A DNA stretch of 64,000 nt from contig JABSRN010000012.1 of the NCBI GenBank assembly GCA_013214025.1, forward strand, positions 1 through 64,000. The letters run 5' to 3'. This document shows positions 1 through 8,728 of the stretch, piece by piece (position 1 is the stretch's first letter; each line of letters starts with the position of its first letter). The DNA comes from Polyangiaceae bacterium. Lineage in GTDB: Bacteria; Myxococcota_A; Polyangia; Polyangiales; Polyangiaceae. The translations under genes were made by a program, and so were the position numbers. The notes under the pieces are model-generated. The model was not told where the DNA came from. It ran no database searches and worked only from the letters and a program-made list of their open reading frames with translations.

Positions 1-211
1 GGGATGCTGCATGGTTTTGCTGTGATTGTCATGTGCCGCGTGAGCCATGCGAGCTAGATCCGGATCCGGACTGAACGTGCCAGGACATGGATTCGGCGTC
101 GTGCCATTTGGCGGCCTACCGGGGGGAGCGAGCCGAACACGGGCAGTGTCGAAACGGCGTAGGCTCCAGGTGCGCAGGGTTGACCGGGCCGGCTGGCTTC
201 CGCGGTGCGGC

Positions 212-772
212 TCAGCCGGTGCGTTCGCTGGCTCGGATCGCGATGCGACGGCGACTGGGGCTGACGGATGGTGCGGGGGCCTCGCTCTTGATCTCGACTC
301 GCACAGAAGGTGCGCCGTCATCGTTGGCGGGGGAGCGCCCGCTAGTGCGGCGTCGCGGACCGAGGGAGACAGGTGGCTCGCTATCTATTCCGGTGCGTGT
401 TCGAGAAGCGTTGTTTTCCTCCGGCTTCGGGGCGACGAGCGCCGCTTCTGCGCGGCCTCGAAGAAGTGCTGCCAGAACCCCCGCGAAGGTGGCGAAGATC
501 AAGTGGACCAAGGAGCTGCGAAAGACGGCGGCAAGAGCTGAGTTCATGCGAGTGAGGTCGACGCCAAAGGCTACGGGATCTGTCGCGGCAGCTACCGTCC
601 AAAGAACCGCGAGAGCGCCCACGGCGAACGCACTCCACCAGCTGGTGATGGCAAAACGGTGGGCGACCGGCGAGTTGCCGCCGTGAAGTGCCAACCACGA
701 CACGCACAGCAGTGCAAAAGGCACCAGCTGCAGCAGGGTAATCAGACCGTCCGCGCTCTCCATCAAAGGCAA
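212..772 (-). CDS. Small integral membrane protein with disordered tail
   Basis: This is a 186-residue protein that I do not recognise. Three hydrophobic stretches are visible at about residues 8-28, 40-63 and 84-105, which predict three membrane helices. The last 75 residues are rich in Ser, Pro, Arg and Glu and look disordered and probably cytoplasmic. The opposite strand is also open here, but only this reading gives clean hydrophobic helices, so I chose it. The gene points away from the window's left edge and lies about 230 bp from the end of lgt, on the same strand, so it could be transcribed after lgt. No catalytic motif was seen. The function is unknown; it could be a DUF-type inner-membrane protein. 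Confidence 0.55.
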   Translation of the reverse strand: MPLMESADGLITLLQLVPFALLCVSWLALHGGNSPVAHRFAITSWWSAFAVGALAVLWTVAAATDPVAFGVDLTRMNSALAAVFRSSLVHLIFATFAGVLAALLRGRAEAALVAPKPEENNASRTRTGIDSEPPVSLGPRRRTSGRSPANDDGAPSVRVEIKSEAPAPSVSPSRRRIAIRASERTG

Positions 773-1003
773 TTATTACCAGGATTTCATCCGTTTGCCT
801 TGGCTCACCGCTGAAACTTGCGGAATCACTAAGTGTCAGCTCGTCTGGGGCCCTGGACGTGCGGACCGGGGACGACCCGTGCGCGGGCTCGGGTGACGCA
901 TGGAGTCGACGCGCGTGGGCCTTGTAGTGTCGCGCTTTGGCGCGATCGAGTGCGGAGCTGCCGGGCGCAGCACGACATCCCACAATGTGGGTGCATCAGA
1001 GTT

Positions 1004-1993
1004 CTAGTCGTCGTCGTCGGCGGCACCCGGGGACGCGAGTACTTCGTTGACGTCTGGATCCCCGCCGAGAACTTCGGGCTCCTTGCTGTCGTCCTCGTCG
1101 ACCTCGTCGTCCTCGTCGTCCAGGCCGTACCACTTGGCAGGAACTTGCTTCTTGAGAGCAACGAAAAATCCGATGAAGCCAGCGAGCGCTAAGGGCATGC
1201 TCAACATTTGCCCCATGGTCAGGGCACTGGAGAAGTCTACGGCATGGTTCACTTGCCCGGCGTCGGTCTGATACTCCTTGTAGTACTCAAGGAAAAACCG
1301 TCCGGAAAAATAGAGAGCCAGAAACAGACCGAGCATGGCACCGCGCGGGCGTTTCTCTTTGCCCAAGGCTTTGTCAGCAACGAACAGTGTCGCGAGCACG
1401 AGCATGCCGAAGGCGGCTTCATACAGCTGGCTCGGGTGACGCAGCGGACCGTTGAGCCCGTCGTGGCGCGTAAACAGCACCCCCCAAGTGCCGTCAGTGA
1501 CTCGACCCACAATTTCCGAGTTGAACCAGTTGCCAATGCGGATCAGTATCGTGCTGAGGGCAACCCCGTAGGTGAAGCGATCGCACATTTCGATGAAACT
1601 TTGGCCGCGACTTTTGGTGTAGAGATAGACGGCCAAAAACAAGCCGGCTGTAGCGCCGTGACTCGCTAGGCCGCCCTTCCAGATCATGAACAGCCAGAGG
1701 GGATCTTCGAGAAATTTTTCGAAGTCGTAGAACAATACGTGTCCCACCCGAGCCCCCCCGAGGATGGCTATGACGGCGTAGAGCACGAAGTCCGCGGCGT
1801 CCTCTTCGTCTCCGCCGCCGCGACGAAGCTGCCAGTCCACCAGGCGATAGCCGCCGAGAAATACTCCGACATACAGCAGGCTGTAGTAGCGAAGCCCGTT
1901 ACCTGGCAGCGGGAGCCAGTCGGGGTACTCGAACAAAATTGGCGCTATATCCCAGGTGAAAGTAGGAAGGCCGGCGAAAGCTAGGGTCCACAC
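1004..1993 (-). CDS. lgt: Prolipoprotein diacylglyceryl transferase (Lgt)
   Basis: Lgt is the inner-membrane enzyme that moves diacylglycerol from phosphatidylglycerol to the lipobox Cys of prolipoproteins. The 329-residue protein shows several membrane helices and the family signature around residues 150-165 (RIGNWFNSEIVGR, matching the R-GN--N-E--GR pattern). It also has the GGLASHGATAG segment, which carries the conserved His. The last ~45 residues are unusually acidic (Asp/Glu runs) and extend past the usual ~270-290 residue core. The gene is divergent from thiC, with the thiamine riboswitch lying between them. The many lipoproteins in this window are its expected substrates. The family assignment is firm; the role of the acidic tail is unknown. 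Confidence 0.95.
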   Translation of the reverse strand: MWTLAFAGLPTFTWDIAPILFEYPDWLPLPGNGLRYYSLLYVGVFLGGYRLVDWQLRRGGGDEEDAADFVLYAVIAILGGARVGHVLFYDFEKFLEDPLWLFMIWKGGLASHGATAGLFLAVYLYTKSRGQSFIEMCDRFTYGVALSTILIRIGNWFNSEIVGRVTDGTWGVLFTRHDGLNGPLRHPSQLYEAAFGMLVLATLFVADKALGKEKRPRGAMLGLFLALYFSGRFFLEYYKEYQTDAGQVNHAVDFSSALTMGQMLSMPLALAGFIGFFVALKKQVPAKWYGLDDEDDEVDEDDSKEPEVLGGDPDVNEVLASPGAADDDD

Positions 1994-2072
1994 GCGCCCC
2001 TTGTAGTGTGGGGTCCCGAAAGCTGCAATCGCGGCCGCTTTCTGCGGATTGAGCCCCCATTACACCCGGATC

Positions 2073-2160
2073 TGCTAGGGTCCCGGCCTCGCTCGGGGCG
2101 CGGTTTATCCGCTGAGATGTACCCGTCGAACCTGATCCGGTTAGCCCCGGCGTAGGGAAG
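2073..2160 (+). promoter_or_regulatory. TPP riboswitch (THI element)
   Basis: The conserved thiamine pyrophosphate aptamer is visible: GCTGAGATG at about 2111-2119, then ACCCGTCGAACCTGATCCGG at 2121-2140, and GCGTAGGGAA just before 2160. It ends about 50 bases before the thiC start, on the same strand. In this family, TPP binding lowers expression of the downstream thiamine gene. The mechanism here (termination or ribosome-site masking) is not obvious by eye; the short spacing to the start favours translational control. Confidence 0.95.
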
Positions 2161-2211
2161 CGGCCACAGTCTGTCGCTCCCCTTCCCCCCAAGAAGCGTG
2201 AAGAGACAGCC

Positions 2212-3996
2212 ATGACCGACTCCAAACCTCCGTTTCCCTTGCCTCTGCGGGGCGCTTCGAACCCGTCCACGCTCCAGGGCCCAGGCCCCGGCTCCTTTGC
2301 CAATGCTCCCGATATCGGGGGACCGCTGATGTTTTCATCGCCGGACACCCCCGGCATGCCGCCCCCCAGCGACAAGACCGCCTGGGATTTCTTGCCCGCC
2401 GGCTGGGTCCGGCGGGGCGATCTGGCCGTGAGCCCCGAAGGCTTCTGCCCGATCACCCAACTGGAGCACGCGCGGCTCGGCACGGTCACTCCCGAAATGA
2501 AACGGGTGTCCGAGCGGGAGCCGCACCTGAGCTGTGAGGCCGTGCGTGTCGAGGTGGCCGCAGGTCGAATGATTCTGCCGGCCAACACCGTGCACCTCTC
2601 GTACAACTTGGATCCGATGTGTATCGGTCGGGGTGGGCTCACCAAGGTGAACGCCAACATGGGCGCCTCGCCCGTGTCGTCCGGTATGGACCAAGAAATT
2701 GAAAAATTGCAGTGGGCCGAGCGCTGGGGCGCGGACACGGTGATGGACTTGTCGACGGGTGGTGACTTGGACGCCTGCCGAAAGGCAATTCTCAACGCTG
2801 CCAAGGTGCCTATCGGCACCGTTCCGATCTACTCAATGATCATCGGGCGTAAAATTGAGGACCTCACCGAGAAGGTGATCATGGACACCTTGCTGGAGCA
2901 GGCCAAGCAGGGAGTGGACTACTTCACGATACATGCCGGCGTTCGCCGATCGCATCTGCCACTGATCAAGAAGCGAGTGATCGGAATTGTCAGTCGTGGT
3001 GGCTCCTTGTTGGCTAAATGGATGCTCGTCCACGGCAAGGAGAACCCCATGTACACGCACTTCGATGAGATCTGCGACATCATGCGGGAGTACGATGTGT
3101 CCTTCTCCTTGGGGGATGGTTTACGCCCCGGCGGCTTGACGGATGCTACCGATGCAGCTCAGCTCGGCGAGCTGGAGACGCTCGGTGAGCTCACCGAGCG
3201 CGCGTGGTCAAGGGGCTGTCAGGTGATGGTGGAGGGGCCCGGTCATGTGTCCTTCGATCAGATCGAATACAACATGAAGCTACAGCGCCGGCTCTGTCAC
3301 GGCGCGCCGTTTTACGTTCTGGGTCCGCTCGTGACCGACGTGTTCCCGGGCTACGATCATATGACAAGCGCTATTGGGGCGACCGCCGCGGGCTATCACG
3401 GCGCTGCGATGCTCTGTTACGTCACGCCGAAGGAACATCTCGGCCTTCCCAAGAAGGACGACGTCAAGCAGGGCTGTGTCGCCTACAAGATCGCGGCTCA
3501 TGCTTCCGATGTGGCCCTGGGGATTCCAGGCACCCGCGACTGGGACGATAATTTGACCCGGGCCCGCGCGGCTTTGAACTGGGAGAAACATTTCGAGTTG
3601 GCCTTTGACGGGGACTATGCCCGGGCCCTTCATGACGAAGATCTCGATGTGGATACAGACTTTTGCGCCATGTGTGGGCACGACTGGTGCTCGGTGCGCA
3701 TCTCCAAAGAAATCGTCGAGTTCGATTCCGGCAAGGCCGAGGGTTTCGTTCGCGAGCGCGTTCTCAAGAGCCCAGGGCTCAGTGCTGAGCAACGTCAGGT
3801 GCTTGAGCAGCGCGGTGTTCTGTCGTCGGAGGAGATTCATCGTTTGGCCCGAGAGGTTCGCGGGGCGGTCGACGCGGACGCCCAGCCGGATTGTCATAGC
3901 GATGTCTCGTCCCCGGACGATGCGGGCATGCATCAACAGCAACGTCTCGTGCAGATTTCAGCCAAGCCTTCGGCTGTGGCGGATCCGGCGGAGTAG
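2212..3996 (+). CDS. thiC: Phosphomethylpyrimidine synthase (ThiC)
   Basis: ThiC is a radical-SAM enzyme that converts aminoimidazole ribotide to HMP phosphate, the pyrimidine half of thiamine. The 594-residue protein contains the family core: NLDPMCIGRGG, NANMGASPVSS, the VEGPGHV segment, and the C-terminal iron-sulfur motif CAMCGHDWC (CX2CX4C) near residue 490. About 55 residues at the N-terminus are Pro/Ser-rich and non-conserved, and about 80 residues follow the Fe-S motif, ending in a poorly conserved tail. Control by thiamine is shown by the TPP riboswitch just upstream. No other thi gene is adjacent, so it appears to be a single-gene transcription unit. Function is near certain. Confidence 0.97.
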   Translation: MTDSKPPFPLPLRGASNPSTLQGPGPGSFANAPDIGGPLMFSSPDTPGMPPPSDKTAWDFLPAGWVRRGDLAVSPEGFCPITQLEHARLGTVTPEMKRVSEREPHLSCEAVRVEVAAGRMILPANTVHLSYNLDPMCIGRGGLTKVNANMGASPVSSGMDQEIEKLQWAERWGADTVMDLSTGGDLDACRKAILNAAKVPIGTVPIYSMIIGRKIEDLTEKVIMDTLLEQAKQGVDYFTIHAGVRRSHLPLIKKRVIGIVSRGGSLLAKWMLVHGKENPMYTHFDEICDIMREYDVSFSLGDGLRPGGLTDATDAAQLGELETLGELTERAWSRGCQVMVEGPGHVSFDQIEYNMKLQRRLCHGAPFYVLGPLVTDVFPGYDHMTSAIGATAAGYHGAAMLCYVTPKEHLGLPKKDDVKQGCVAYKIAAHASDVALGIPGTRDWDDNLTRARAALNWEKHFELAFDGDYARALHDEDLDVDTDFCAMCGHDWCSVRISKEIVEFDSGKAEGFVRERVLKSPGLSAEQRQVLEQRGVLSSEEIHRLAREVRGAVDADAQPDCHSDVSSPDDAGMHQQQRLVQISAKPSAVADPAE

Positions 3997-4058
3997 TTCA
4001 GTCGCTGCTCTACGGCATGAGGGGGGCGGCTCTGCTGATTGGGCCGCGCGAGTAGCGC

Positions 4059-4391
4059 TCAGCCCTTGGGACAGCAGAGAAAGGTGAGTCCGTCGTTTTC
4101 GCGGAGATCATAGGCGATCTTGCGAGCGCCGCCCTTCTTGATATCGGTCTTGTCCGTCCAGCTCTGGATGGTGGATTCGCAACCGGCTGACACGGCGTCC
4201 TCGGGGAGCTTTACCTTCGTGTCTTCCGGGGAATTGGTCGGATAGGTGTATGCCACCGTCGACGGCTGGTCTTCGCAAAGCTCGTCGAGGCGTGCCTCAC
4301 GTTTCATCTCTGCCGGGCGCTTGGCACAACCAATCGCGAATACGACGGCTCCAGCAATGAGGAGAGAGCGGGTCACTTGTCGAAAATCCAT
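4059..4391 (-). CDS. Small putative lipoprotein
   Basis: This is a protein of about 110 residues that I do not recognise. It begins with a short basic segment, then a hydrophobic stretch ending in AIGC, a plausible lipobox, so it is probably a lipid-anchored envelope protein. The mature part is small and contains four further Cys residues, including a CC pair close to the C-terminus, so disulfides are possible. I chose the ATG at 4391 because it gives a normal-length signal peptide; ATGs at 4400 and 4424 are in frame. The gene is convergent with thiC and lies downstream of hslO on the same strand with a 240-base gap. No function can be assigned. Confidence 0.6.
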   Translation of the reverse strand: MDFRQVTRSLLIAGAVVFAIGCAKRPAEMKREARLDELCEDQPSTVAYTYPTNSPEDTKVKLPEDAVSAGCESTIQSWTDKTDIKKGGARKIAYDLRENDGLTFLCCPKG

Positions 4392-4634
4392 CGAGGCCAT
4401 GGGGGGAGACATAGTCTGGCCCACCAGGGTCGTCTACAGATTGCCCGGCGGCTCGCAGCTTGCTCTGTATATGATGGAAATTTCAGCGTTTTGTTCGGTC
4501 TCGAGCTGCCCCGTCGGATACGATATGGGGCTCCGGAACGGAAGTTCAGCCGTCGCGGGGACTCGGTGCCTAGATAAGCGCGCCGGGGGCGAGCCGAGCC
4601 GGCCGAGGCGGAGGGGGCCGGCGGCGTGTTGCGG

Positions 4635-5498
4635 TCAGTTCGGAGTGAGTAAGCCTTGCAATTCTATCGGTCGGATTTGGTACTCCTCATGACAGTAGTC
4701 ACAATCGATTTCGAGCACCTCTTCGTCGCGTGCCAGCTCTTCGACCTCTTTTCGAGGCAACGACGCCAACGAGGACAGCACGCTTTCCCGGCTGCACCAA
4801 CAGCCATAACGAATTTTGGATTCCTCGAGCCAAGTCATAGGCATCCCGTAGAGCAGCTCTTCGACGATGGTCTTCGGAGTGAAATCTGGCTTGTCCACTA
4901 GCTCCCGAAGATGGGCGAGATCCGCGTGGCGTTGTTCCATCAGCATGACGGGCCCCTTGCCGACTTCGGGCAGGAGTTGAATGAGATAGCCGCCGGCGCC
5001 CGTGACGACTCCGTCTTCCAGAATCGTCTCGACGCGGATCATCGATTCGATCTGTTCGGACGTGTACATATAGGCCGTTAGCGCACTGGAGATCGACGCG
5101 CCGCCATCGAGCTCGATCAAGCCTTGGTGGAGCCGACCATCATGTAGAGTCCGCATGAGCTGTAACAGCGCACCGTCCAGGGAGAACTCGCCTGTCGCAT
5201 TGTTGGCAGCGATCAGTCCACGGGTGTTGCCATCTGGGCGAGAGTCCGCCACCAGCGTGTGTTTCGTTTTCTTGTTCTTGACGATGCCCTGAACCCGCAA
5301 TTGAGGCGCCATGGTTTCGCGAATGAGCAGCACGCCGGTGCAAAGATCGCCGAGCGCCCCGAGCAAGGGGTTGGATTGCTTGCCGTCGGGGCTCTGGGAT
5401 TGAACGGTTCCCTTGGCTGTCAGGCTGGAGCGTGTGGCGATGACACGGAATGAAGCGTCGTTCGCCATGGCGCGAACGATGAGGTCTGATTCGGGCAT
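4635..5498 (-). CDS. hslO: Hsp33 redox-regulated chaperonin (HslO)
   Basis: Hsp33 is a cytoplasmic holdase switched on by oxidation. The 287-residue protein has the N-terminal core, including the GEFSLDGALLQLM and GGYLIQLLPE segments typical of the family. Its C-terminal redox switch has two zinc-binding pairs, CWC (near residue 232) and CDYC (near residue 265). The C-X-C and C-X2-C spacing matches the family, so the zinc switch looks intact. The gene follows yacG by 37 bp on the same strand, so the two probably share a transcript. Length and motifs are ordinary. Confidence 0.95.
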   Translation of the reverse strand: MPESDLIVRAMANDASFRVIATRSSLTAKGTVQSQSPDGKQSNPLLGALGDLCTGVLLIRETMAPQLRVQGIVKNKKTKHTLVADSRPDGNTRGLIAANNATGEFSLDGALLQLMRTLHDGRLHQGLIELDGGASISSALTAYMYTSEQIESMIRVETILEDGVVTGAGGYLIQLLPEVGKGPVMLMEQRHADLAHLRELVDKPDFTPKTIVEELLYGMPMTWLEESKIRYGCWCSRESVLSSLASLPRKEVEELARDEEVLEIDCDYCHEEYQIRPIELQGLLTPN

Positions 5499-5535
5499 GG
5501 AATTCTGGGAGCGAGCGCTTCAGTGGACCAGAGGT

Positions 5536-5724
5536 TCAGTGCACGAGAGTTTCGGGATCTTCTCCCATTGAGTCTGCGTCGAAGGGTTCGGAGATTCGGT
5601 AGGCACCCGTTAACCAGTTGTTCAAGTCCTCCAACTTGCATCGGGCAGAACAAAACGGCCTGGGCCGAAAGTCGTCAGCGGCGTTTGCGATCACCTGGCT
5701 GCACAGCGGGCACTTGATTTTCAC
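5536..5724 (-). CDS. yacG: YacG, small zinc-binding gyrase inhibitor
   Basis: This 62-residue protein has the YacG pattern. An N-terminal CPLC pair and the block RPFCSARCKLEDLNNWL together provide the four Cys of a single zinc site, followed by YRI. In E. coli YacG binds GyrB and inhibits DNA gyrase. The C-terminal ~15 residues are acidic and variable, as in other members. It lies directly upstream of hslO on the same strand. Identification from motif and length is firm; the physiological role here is by analogy. Confidence 0.92.
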   Translation of the reverse strand: MKIKCPLCSQVIANAADDFRPRPFCSARCKLEDLNNWLTGAYRISEPFDADSMGEDPETLVH

Positions 5725-5972
5725 TTCAATAGTTTAGCAGGTGATTGCCTGATTTGCTCAACATCGGCTCTGCGCTACCGCGGGGGCGCCGGCGCGGGTT
5801 GAGCAAATAGCCGTGCCGCGCAGTGCTTTCCCTAGGGCGGGGATTTCTTGCGATGGTGACGGGTCTGGCGTTTGGCGCCTGAGTTTGTGCGGGAGTCGGC
5901 TCCGGGCCCGTAGCCGACTGAACCGACTCCCCCAACGGGCGGGCGGTTTGCCGTGCTGTCTCGGGGAAGGCT

Positions 5973-7298
5973 ATGTTTAGACGATTGGGGGATGAGCACT
6001 CCCAGCCGCATATGACTGTGCCTCGCCATCATCAGCCCTGCCGTTGCCGGCCCCGCCTCTTGCGGCGAGTGACGTGCCATAGTTCCGCCGTCCTGTCGAT
6101 CTGGGTGGGCTTGAGCTGCGGCTTGCCAGCGAGCGTGGGGGCCCAGGTGGAGACTAGCGGTGGTATTGGCGCCCACGCACCGGCCGTGTCGAGCTACGAT
6201 AGTCGGGCATCATCGGTGGTGTTCGCGTATCGCCGGGGGGTCTTTGACGACGGTTCGCTCAACACCTTTTCCTACTCTGCGAATTTTACATCCACGACCG
6301 GCATTCTGAGCTCTCAGTTTACCCTCCACTATCTGAACATGGGCTACGGCGAAGACAAGACCGCCCATGGTCTCAGCGGTAGTGCCACTGCCGTGTGGGT
6401 CGTACCCACGGATAAGCGCCATGATAACGGCGTGCCAGAACTCGCCCTGGCTCCCTATCTGGGCATTACCCCGACGGTGTTTGTCGGTGATAAATACGTC
6501 TTCGGCACGCTGCCGCTAACTCTCGGCATGGGATTTCCCATGGCGCCCGGTTCCGGGGTCATTCTGACACCGTGGATGGAGTTCTCGCCGAGTTTCAACT
6601 TCGCTTCAATGGTAGATCTCGAAGGGGTCGATTTTGACGAACTCAACGCCCAGTACGCCGCGGGGGACGAAATCGATCAGGACGCGGTCGGCGATATGTT
6701 GTCGAGCGGATTCGAAATAGAGATGAGAACCAGCCAATCATTGCGTGGGGGAGTCATGGCAAACATCGCTCTGGGATACAGCGCCGACTTGAATCTGTAT
6801 TCGATGTTTTCGACTATGGGCTCGTCGTTTCGTGGCACCTTGGTTAAGCAACTCGGGGCTGCGCTGTTGTTGCGCTGGGATAGCATTGTCGCTCCCGTGC
6901 TTCCGGCCAAGTCCACTACGACACCGGGTGCTTACGGTCTGGATGCGGAACGTTGCGGCAGAGCCTGGCAGACGGTGCGCATGTGTCACCAACGCCAGCA
7001 GCAGACGCAACAGCGTCCGGCGCCCGTTTACCCCCAGAGGCAGACGCGACCGGCGCCGGGCTACCCCCAACGGCAGCAACGTCCAGCTTACTACCCGCAG
7101 CAGCCGCCTCGCAATCAACCACCGGTTGCCCCCGCCCGGCAGTATCGGCAGCCGCCGCAGTATCGGCAGCCGCAGCGCTCAGGGCCGCCCGCAGTTTATC
7201 CCCGCTCGAATGCTCCGGGTAGCTCGGGAGGCGCTAACCAGCCTGCGCCAACGAGCCGCCCGTCGTCGCCGTCGCGGGGCTCGTTCCCGACAGATTGA
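5973..7298 (+). CDS. Secreted protein with Pro/Gln/Tyr-rich C-terminal tail
   Basis: This is a 441-residue protein I cannot name. A long N-terminal signal region ends near GAQ (about residue 58 from this start). A later ATG at 6012 would give a more normal signal peptide and may be the true start. The middle (about residues 60-310) is Gly/Thr/Ser/Phe-rich with alternating hydrophobic residues, suggesting a beta-rich, possibly outer-membrane, fold. The last ~110 residues are a low-complexity tail with repeated PQRQ, RPAP and QYRQP units. The same pattern shows in the DNA at about 7005-7200 as short imperfect repeats. It faces hemL convergently and stands alone on its strand. No enzymatic motif was seen. 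Confidence 0.65.
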   Translation: MFRRLGDEHSQPHMTVPRHHQPCRCRPRLLRRVTCHSSAVLSIWVGLSCGLPASVGAQVETSGGIGAHAPAVSSYDSRASSVVFAYRRGVFDDGSLNTFSYSANFTSTTGILSSQFTLHYLNMGYGEDKTAHGLSGSATAVWVVPTDKRHDNGVPELALAPYLGITPTVFVGDKYVFGTLPLTLGMGFPMAPGSGVILTPWMEFSPSFNFASMVDLEGVDFDELNAQYAAGDEIDQDAVGDMLSSGFEIEMRTSQSLRGGVMANIALGYSADLNLYSMFSTMGSSFRGTLVKQLGAALLLRWDSIVAPVLPAKSTTTPGAYGLDAERCGRAWQTVRMCHQRQQQTQQRPAPVYPQRQTRPAPGYPQRQQRPAYYPQQPPRNQPPVAPARQYRQPPQYRQPQRSGPPAVYPRSNAPGSSGGANQPAPTSRPSSPSRGSFPTD

Positions 7299-7342
7299 GG
7301 AATGCAGCGAGCGGTGGAGAGAATCGCGCTGTGGCAATTGGG

Positions 7343-8629
7343 CTAGCTGCTGGCTGCTTTCATGGCATTGGCAATGGCGACAATGGTTTTGTCGACGTCG
7401 TCTGTCGTGTGTTTCACGGATAGGAACGCCGCTTCGAATTGTGCCGCCGGCCAGTAGATGCTTTGTTCTAGCAGCGCTCCGTGGAATTTCCCGAAGGCTG
7501 TGGTGTCACATTGGCTAGCGTCTTGCCAGTTGCGAATTGGTCCAACATGAAAGAACACGGTGAGCATGGACCCCACCCGCTGCACGGTACAGGGCCACTT
7601 GCCAGTGTCGATGACGGCACGAATGCCGTCTTCGAGGCGGGCGCTTAAGAGCTCTAACTGGTCGTAGCAATCCGCTGTCAGCAGTCGCAGATTCGCTAGC
7701 CCGGCACTGACGCTAAGGGGATTGCCGCTCAGTGTGCCCGCTTGGTAAACGGGGCCGAGAGGAGAGACCTTTTGCATGATCTCTCGACGCCCTCCGTACA
7801 CAGCGAGGGGCATGCCGCCACCGACGATCTTGCCTAGGGCTGTCAAGTCAGGTTGCAGGTCGTAGAGATCTTGCGCGCCTCCACTCGCCACTCGCAGGCC
7901 AGTCATCACCTCATCGAAGATGGACAGCGCGCCGGCGTCTCGGCAAAGTGAAATGAGCCCCGCTAAGAAGCCCGGGACTGGTGGTACGCAGCCCATATTG
8001 CCGGAGACCGGTTCGACGATAACGGCAGCGATTCGTGAGCCTTCCCGCTGGAAGAGCTCCCTCAGCGCCTCCAGATCGTTGTACTCAGCGACCATCGTAT
8101 TTTTCACCATATCGGCCGGGACACCGCCGGAATCTGGCGAACCGAATGTGGCAGCACCACTGCCGGCTTTGACGAGCAAGGCATCGGCGTGTCCGTGATA
8201 GGCACCGTTGAATTTCACGATGACATCTCTGCCGGTATATCCTCGAGCCAAACGCAGCGCGCTCATGGTCGCCTCGGTACCGCTGGATACACACCGCATC
8301 ATCTCGATGGATGGAACTCGTGCACAAATGGCCTCGGCGAAGTCCACTTCCTTCTGCGTCGGGGCCCCGAAGCTGAGGCCGGAAGCCGCGGCTTCCTGTA
8401 CGGCGCCGACCACTTCCGGATGGGCATGACCCAGAATTGCGGGACCCCAGCTGCAGACGTAGTCGAGCAACGCGTTGTCGTCTTCGTCAGTGAGGTAGGC
8501 GCCGCGAGCGCACTTGATGACCGGCGGTGAGCCGCCGACCGCCCCATAGGCGCGAACCGGGCTGTTGACTCCGCCCGGCAGTAGAAAAGCTGACCGTTCC
8601 ATGATGGCAGTGGATTGTTCTCGATTCAT
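7343..8629 (-). CDS. hemL: Glutamate-1-semialdehyde 2,1-aminomutase (HemL)
   Basis: HemL is a PLP enzyme that turns glutamate-1-semialdehyde into 5-aminolevulinate, following HemA in the C5 haem pathway. The 428-residue protein contains LLPGGVNSPVRAYG at its start, VSSGTEATMSALRLARG, FDEVMTGLR, and the PLP-lysine segment LGKIVGGGMP. I chose the ATG at 8629 because the family begins close to the SxxLLPGGVNSPVR block; a longer reading to 8707 adds a non-conserved leader. It ends 100 bases from the end of the large kinase gene on the same strand and may be read through from it. hemA and hemC are in the same window but not linked to it. Confidence 0.95.
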   Translation of the reverse strand: MNREQSTAIMERSAFLLPGGVNSPVRAYGAVGGSPPVIKCARGAYLTDEDDNALLDYVCSWGPAILGHAHPEVVGAVQEAAASGLSFGAPTQKEVDFAEAICARVPSIEMMRCVSSGTEATMSALRLARGYTGRDVIVKFNGAYHGHADALLVKAGSGAATFGSPDSGGVPADMVKNTMVAEYNDLEALRELFQREGSRIAAVIVEPVSGNMGCVPPVPGFLAGLISLCRDAGALSIFDEVMTGLRVASGGAQDLYDLQPDLTALGKIVGGGMPLAVYGGRREIMQKVSPLGPVYQAGTLSGNPLSVSAGLANLRLLTADCYDQLELLSARLEDGIRAVIDTGKWPCTVQRVGSMLTVFFHVGPIRNWQDASQCDTTAFGKFHGALLEQSIYWPAAQFEAAFLSVKHTTDDVDKTIVAIANAMKAASS

Positions 8630-8728
8630 AGCTGTTCCCTTGGACGACCAACGCGCGGATTGAATGCGCCGGGCCGGCAGCCTTGAACAGTATCGGTGCG
8701 CTGACAAGAGCGCCTCCCAGCCGCGCTC

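Noticed and set aside
87-686. 199-residue + strand reading frame
   Set aside because: It overlaps the minus-strand frame at 212-772, which has clean membrane helices. The + frame is Arg/Gly/Ala-rich with no motif.
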